Assembly: GCA_038232215.1 (NCBI GenBank)
Contig: JBBSIG010000166.1
Span: forward strand, 1-5,746
Length of the DNA stretch: 5,746 bases
Source of the DNA: JBBSIG01 sp038232215
Lineage (GTDB): Bacteria; Actinomycetota; Thermoleophilia; Gaiellales; Gaiellaceae
Reading direction: 5' to 3'
This document shows, one piece after another, positions 4,127 through 5,746 of this stretch. The position numbers and the translations under genes were made by a program. The notes under the pieces are model-generated. The model ran no database searches. It was not told the origin of the DNA and saw only the letters and a program-made list of their open reading frames with translations. Position 1 is the first letter of the stretch, and every line of letters starts with the position of its first letter.

Positions 4127-5746
4127 GTGTCCGACTTCGTCTGGCGGCCGACGGCGGAGCAGATCGAGCGGGCGAACGTCACCCGGCTGATGCGCCGCCT
4201 CGACTGCCCGGACTACGCCGCCTTGCACCGACTGTCGGTCGAGGATCCGGAGCGCTTCTGGCCGGCGCTCGTCGACGACCTCGGACTGGACTTCTCGCGA
4301 CGGTGGGACACCGTCGTCGACACGTCGCGGGGGATCGAGTGGGCGACGTGGTTCGTCGGCGGTCGGCTCAACCTCGCGTGGAACTGCGTGCACCGCTGGG
4401 CGCGCGGACCGTCCGCGGACGACGAGGCGGCCGTGTGGCGGTCGGAGGACGGAGTGCGCTCGTCCCTCAGCTTCCGGGAGCTCTCGCAAGAGGTGACCCG
4501 GCTCGCAGAGGGCCTCGCCTCGCTCGGCGTTCGCGAAGGCGACGCGGTCGCCCTCTTCCTGCCGATGGCCCCTCAGGTCGCGATCGCCTCGCACGCGTGC
4601 GCGCATCTCGGAGCGATCCAGGTGCCCGTCTTCTCGGGCTTCGCGGCGCCCGCCGTGGCGGCGAGGCTCGCCGACGCCGGGGCGAAGGTCCTGATCACCG
4701 CCGACGGCACGCTGCGCCGCGGGCAGGTCGTGCCCCTGAAGGCTGTCGCCGACCAGGCGCTCAGCGACGCGCCGACAGTCGCGAACACCGTCGTCTGGCG
4801 CCGGCTCGGCGCCGACGACACGCCGATGGTCGCCGGTCGGGACCACTTCTGGGACGAGCTCGTGGCCGGGGCTTCGGGCGAGCTCGAGCCGACCCTCGTC
4901 GACTCCGAGACGCCGTACCTGCTCGCGTACACGTCCGGGACGACCGGCCGGCCGAAGGGCGCGCTGCACGTCCAGGGCGGGTTCCTCGTCTCCGTCGCGC
5001 GCGAGGTCGCCTACCAGACCGACGTCCGCCCCGGCGATCGCGTCCATTTCTCGACGGACATGGGCTGGATCATGGGGCCGTGGACCGTGGTCGGCGCCGG
5101 CGCGCTCGGGGCCACGGTCGTCTTCGCGGAAGGCGCGCCCGACTGGCCGGACGACAGGCTCTGGCGCCTGGTCGAGTCCGAGCGCGTGACCATGCTCGGT
5201 GTCTCGCCGACGCTCGTACGCGCGCTGATCCCGAAGGGCGAGCCGCGGGCGGACCTCTCGTCGCTGCGGGTGCTCGCGACGACGGGCGAGCCGTGGAACC
5301 CCGCTCCGTATCGCTGGCTGCACGAGCACGTGGGCCGGGGCCGCATCCCGATCGTGAACGAGTCGGGCGGAACCGAGGTGGGCGCGTGCTTCCTTTCCGT
5401 CACCCCCGTGGAGCCGGTGAAGCCCGTCTCGCTCGGCTTCCCAGCGCTCGGCCAGGCGATGGACGTCGTCGACGCGAGCGGCGAGCCGGTGCGCGGCGAG
5501 GTGGGCGAGCTCGTGTGCCGCGCGCCCTGGCCCGGCATGACCCGCGGCATCTGGCGCGACCCGGAGCGCTATCTCGAGACGTACTGGCGCCGGTTCCCCG
5601 GCGTCTGGACGCACGGCGACTGGGCAACGGTCGACGCGGACGGCTACTGGTTCCTCCACGGCCGCTCCGACGACACGCTCAACATCGCCGGCAAGCGGAT
5701 CGGCCCCGCGGAGCTCGAGTCCGCCGCGGTGGAGCACGCGGCGATC
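4127..5746 (+). CDS. AMP-forming acyl-CoA synthetase, acetyl/acetoacetyl-CoA synthetase type (3' end missing)
   Basis: GTG at 4127 opens 540 codons that run in frame off the right edge; family members are about 640 residues, so roughly the last 100 (mobile C-terminal lid) are missing. It activates a carboxylic acid to acyl-AMP with ATP and transfers the acyl group to CoA. Residues of about 40-95 resemble the ACAS N-terminal domain (FWPALVDDLGLDF, WFVGGRLNLAWNCVHRWA). The P-loop YTSGTTGRPKG is at 268-278, NESGGTEVG at 411-419, HGDW with ribose-binding Asp498 at 496-499, and the hinge GRSDDTLNIAGKRIGPAELE at 512-531. Classical acetyl-CoA synthetases have WWQTETGG where this has NESGGTEVG, which is nearer the SGGTD of acetoacetyl-CoA synthetase. 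The acyl pocket is therefore probably not that of strict acetate enzymes, and I leave the substrate open. It is divergent from the efflux operon and probably has its own promoter. Confidence 0.93.
   Translation, partial: MSDFVWRPTAEQIERANVTRLMRRLDCPDYAALHRLSVEDPERFWPALVDDLGLDFSRRWDTVVDTSRGIEWATWFVGGRLNLAWNCVHRWARGPSADDEAAVWRSEDGVRSSLSFRELSQEVTRLAEGLASLGVREGDAVALFLPMAPQVAIASHACAHLGAIQVPVFSGFAAPAVAARLADAGAKVLITADGTLRRGQVVPLKAVADQALSDAPTVANTVVWRRLGADDTPMVAGRDHFWDELVAGASGELEPTLVDSETPYLLAYTSGTTGRPKGALHVQGGFLVSVAREVAYQTDVRPGDRVHFSTDMGWIMGPWTVVGAGALGATVVFAEGAPDWPDDRLWRLVESERVTMLGVSPTLVRALIPKGEPRADLSSLRVLATTGEPWNPAPYRWLHEHVGRGRIPIVNESGGTEVGACFLSVTPVEPVKPVSLGFPALGQAMDVVDASGEPVRGEVGELVCRAPWPGMTRGIWRDPERYLETYWRRFPGVWTHGDWATVDADGYWFLHGRSDDTLNIAGKRIGPAELESAAVEHAAI

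Noticed and set aside
4073..5737. 554-codon leftward open frame opposite the acyl-CoA synthetase
   Set aside because: Antisense shadow: Arg/Asp/Val-rich with no domain, while the plus strand encodes all the expected adenylate-forming motifs.

Overview
The window is high-GC DNA with GC-biased third positions, frequent GTG/TTG starts, purine-rich Shine-Dalgarno sites and one apparently leaderless start. This fits a high-GC actinobacterium. The style of the XRE-TPR regulator and the acyl-CoA synthetase recalls Thermoleophilia (Gaiellales/Solirubrobacterales), but that placement is from memory and is low confidence.

Layout, left to right. (1) A leftward cluster occupies 1-1734. An XRE helix-turn-helix regulator with a long TPR domain (361-1734) is followed after 21 bp by a 40-codon ORF with a near-ideal Shine-Dalgarno and a signal-like hydrophobic N-terminus (217-339). 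After another 17 bp comes the start of a probable lipoprotein that runs off the left edge (1-199). (2) A dense regulatory region lies at 1735-1966. It has four copies of ACTTGAC/GTCAAGT, a 10-bp inverted repeat, a 7-bp inverted repeat, and a rightward promoter (TTGACG-17-TATAGT). That promoter would drive a short non-coding RNA of about 87 nt ending in an intrinsic terminator. The loop and right arm of the terminator repeat a 9-mer whose complement sits just upstream of the regulator's start codon. (3) A leftward two-gene operon encodes a 14-helix-type DHA2 drug/proton antiporter (2563-4002) and a TetR repressor (1967-2566), with a 4-nt overlap. (4) A divergent intergenic region (4003-4126) has palindromic TetR-type operator repeats over the likely efflux promoter. 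(5) A rightward AMP-forming acyl-CoA synthetase of the acetyl/acetoacetyl-CoA synthetase type (4127 to the right edge) is incomplete at its C-terminus.

How they may work together. The MFS/TetR pair looks like a standard self-regulated efflux module. The most interesting part is the left half. Its order, HTH-TPR regulator followed at once by a tiny exported-peptide-like ORF, is that of RRNPP quorum-sensing pairs of Firmicutes (PlcR-PapR, NprR-NprX, Rap-Phr). Here it comes with a divergent small RNA whose promoter overlaps the repeated heptamer that may be the regulator's operator. This would be a candidate peptide-sensing circuit with an RNA feedback arm. It is an inference from architecture and has not been demonstrated.
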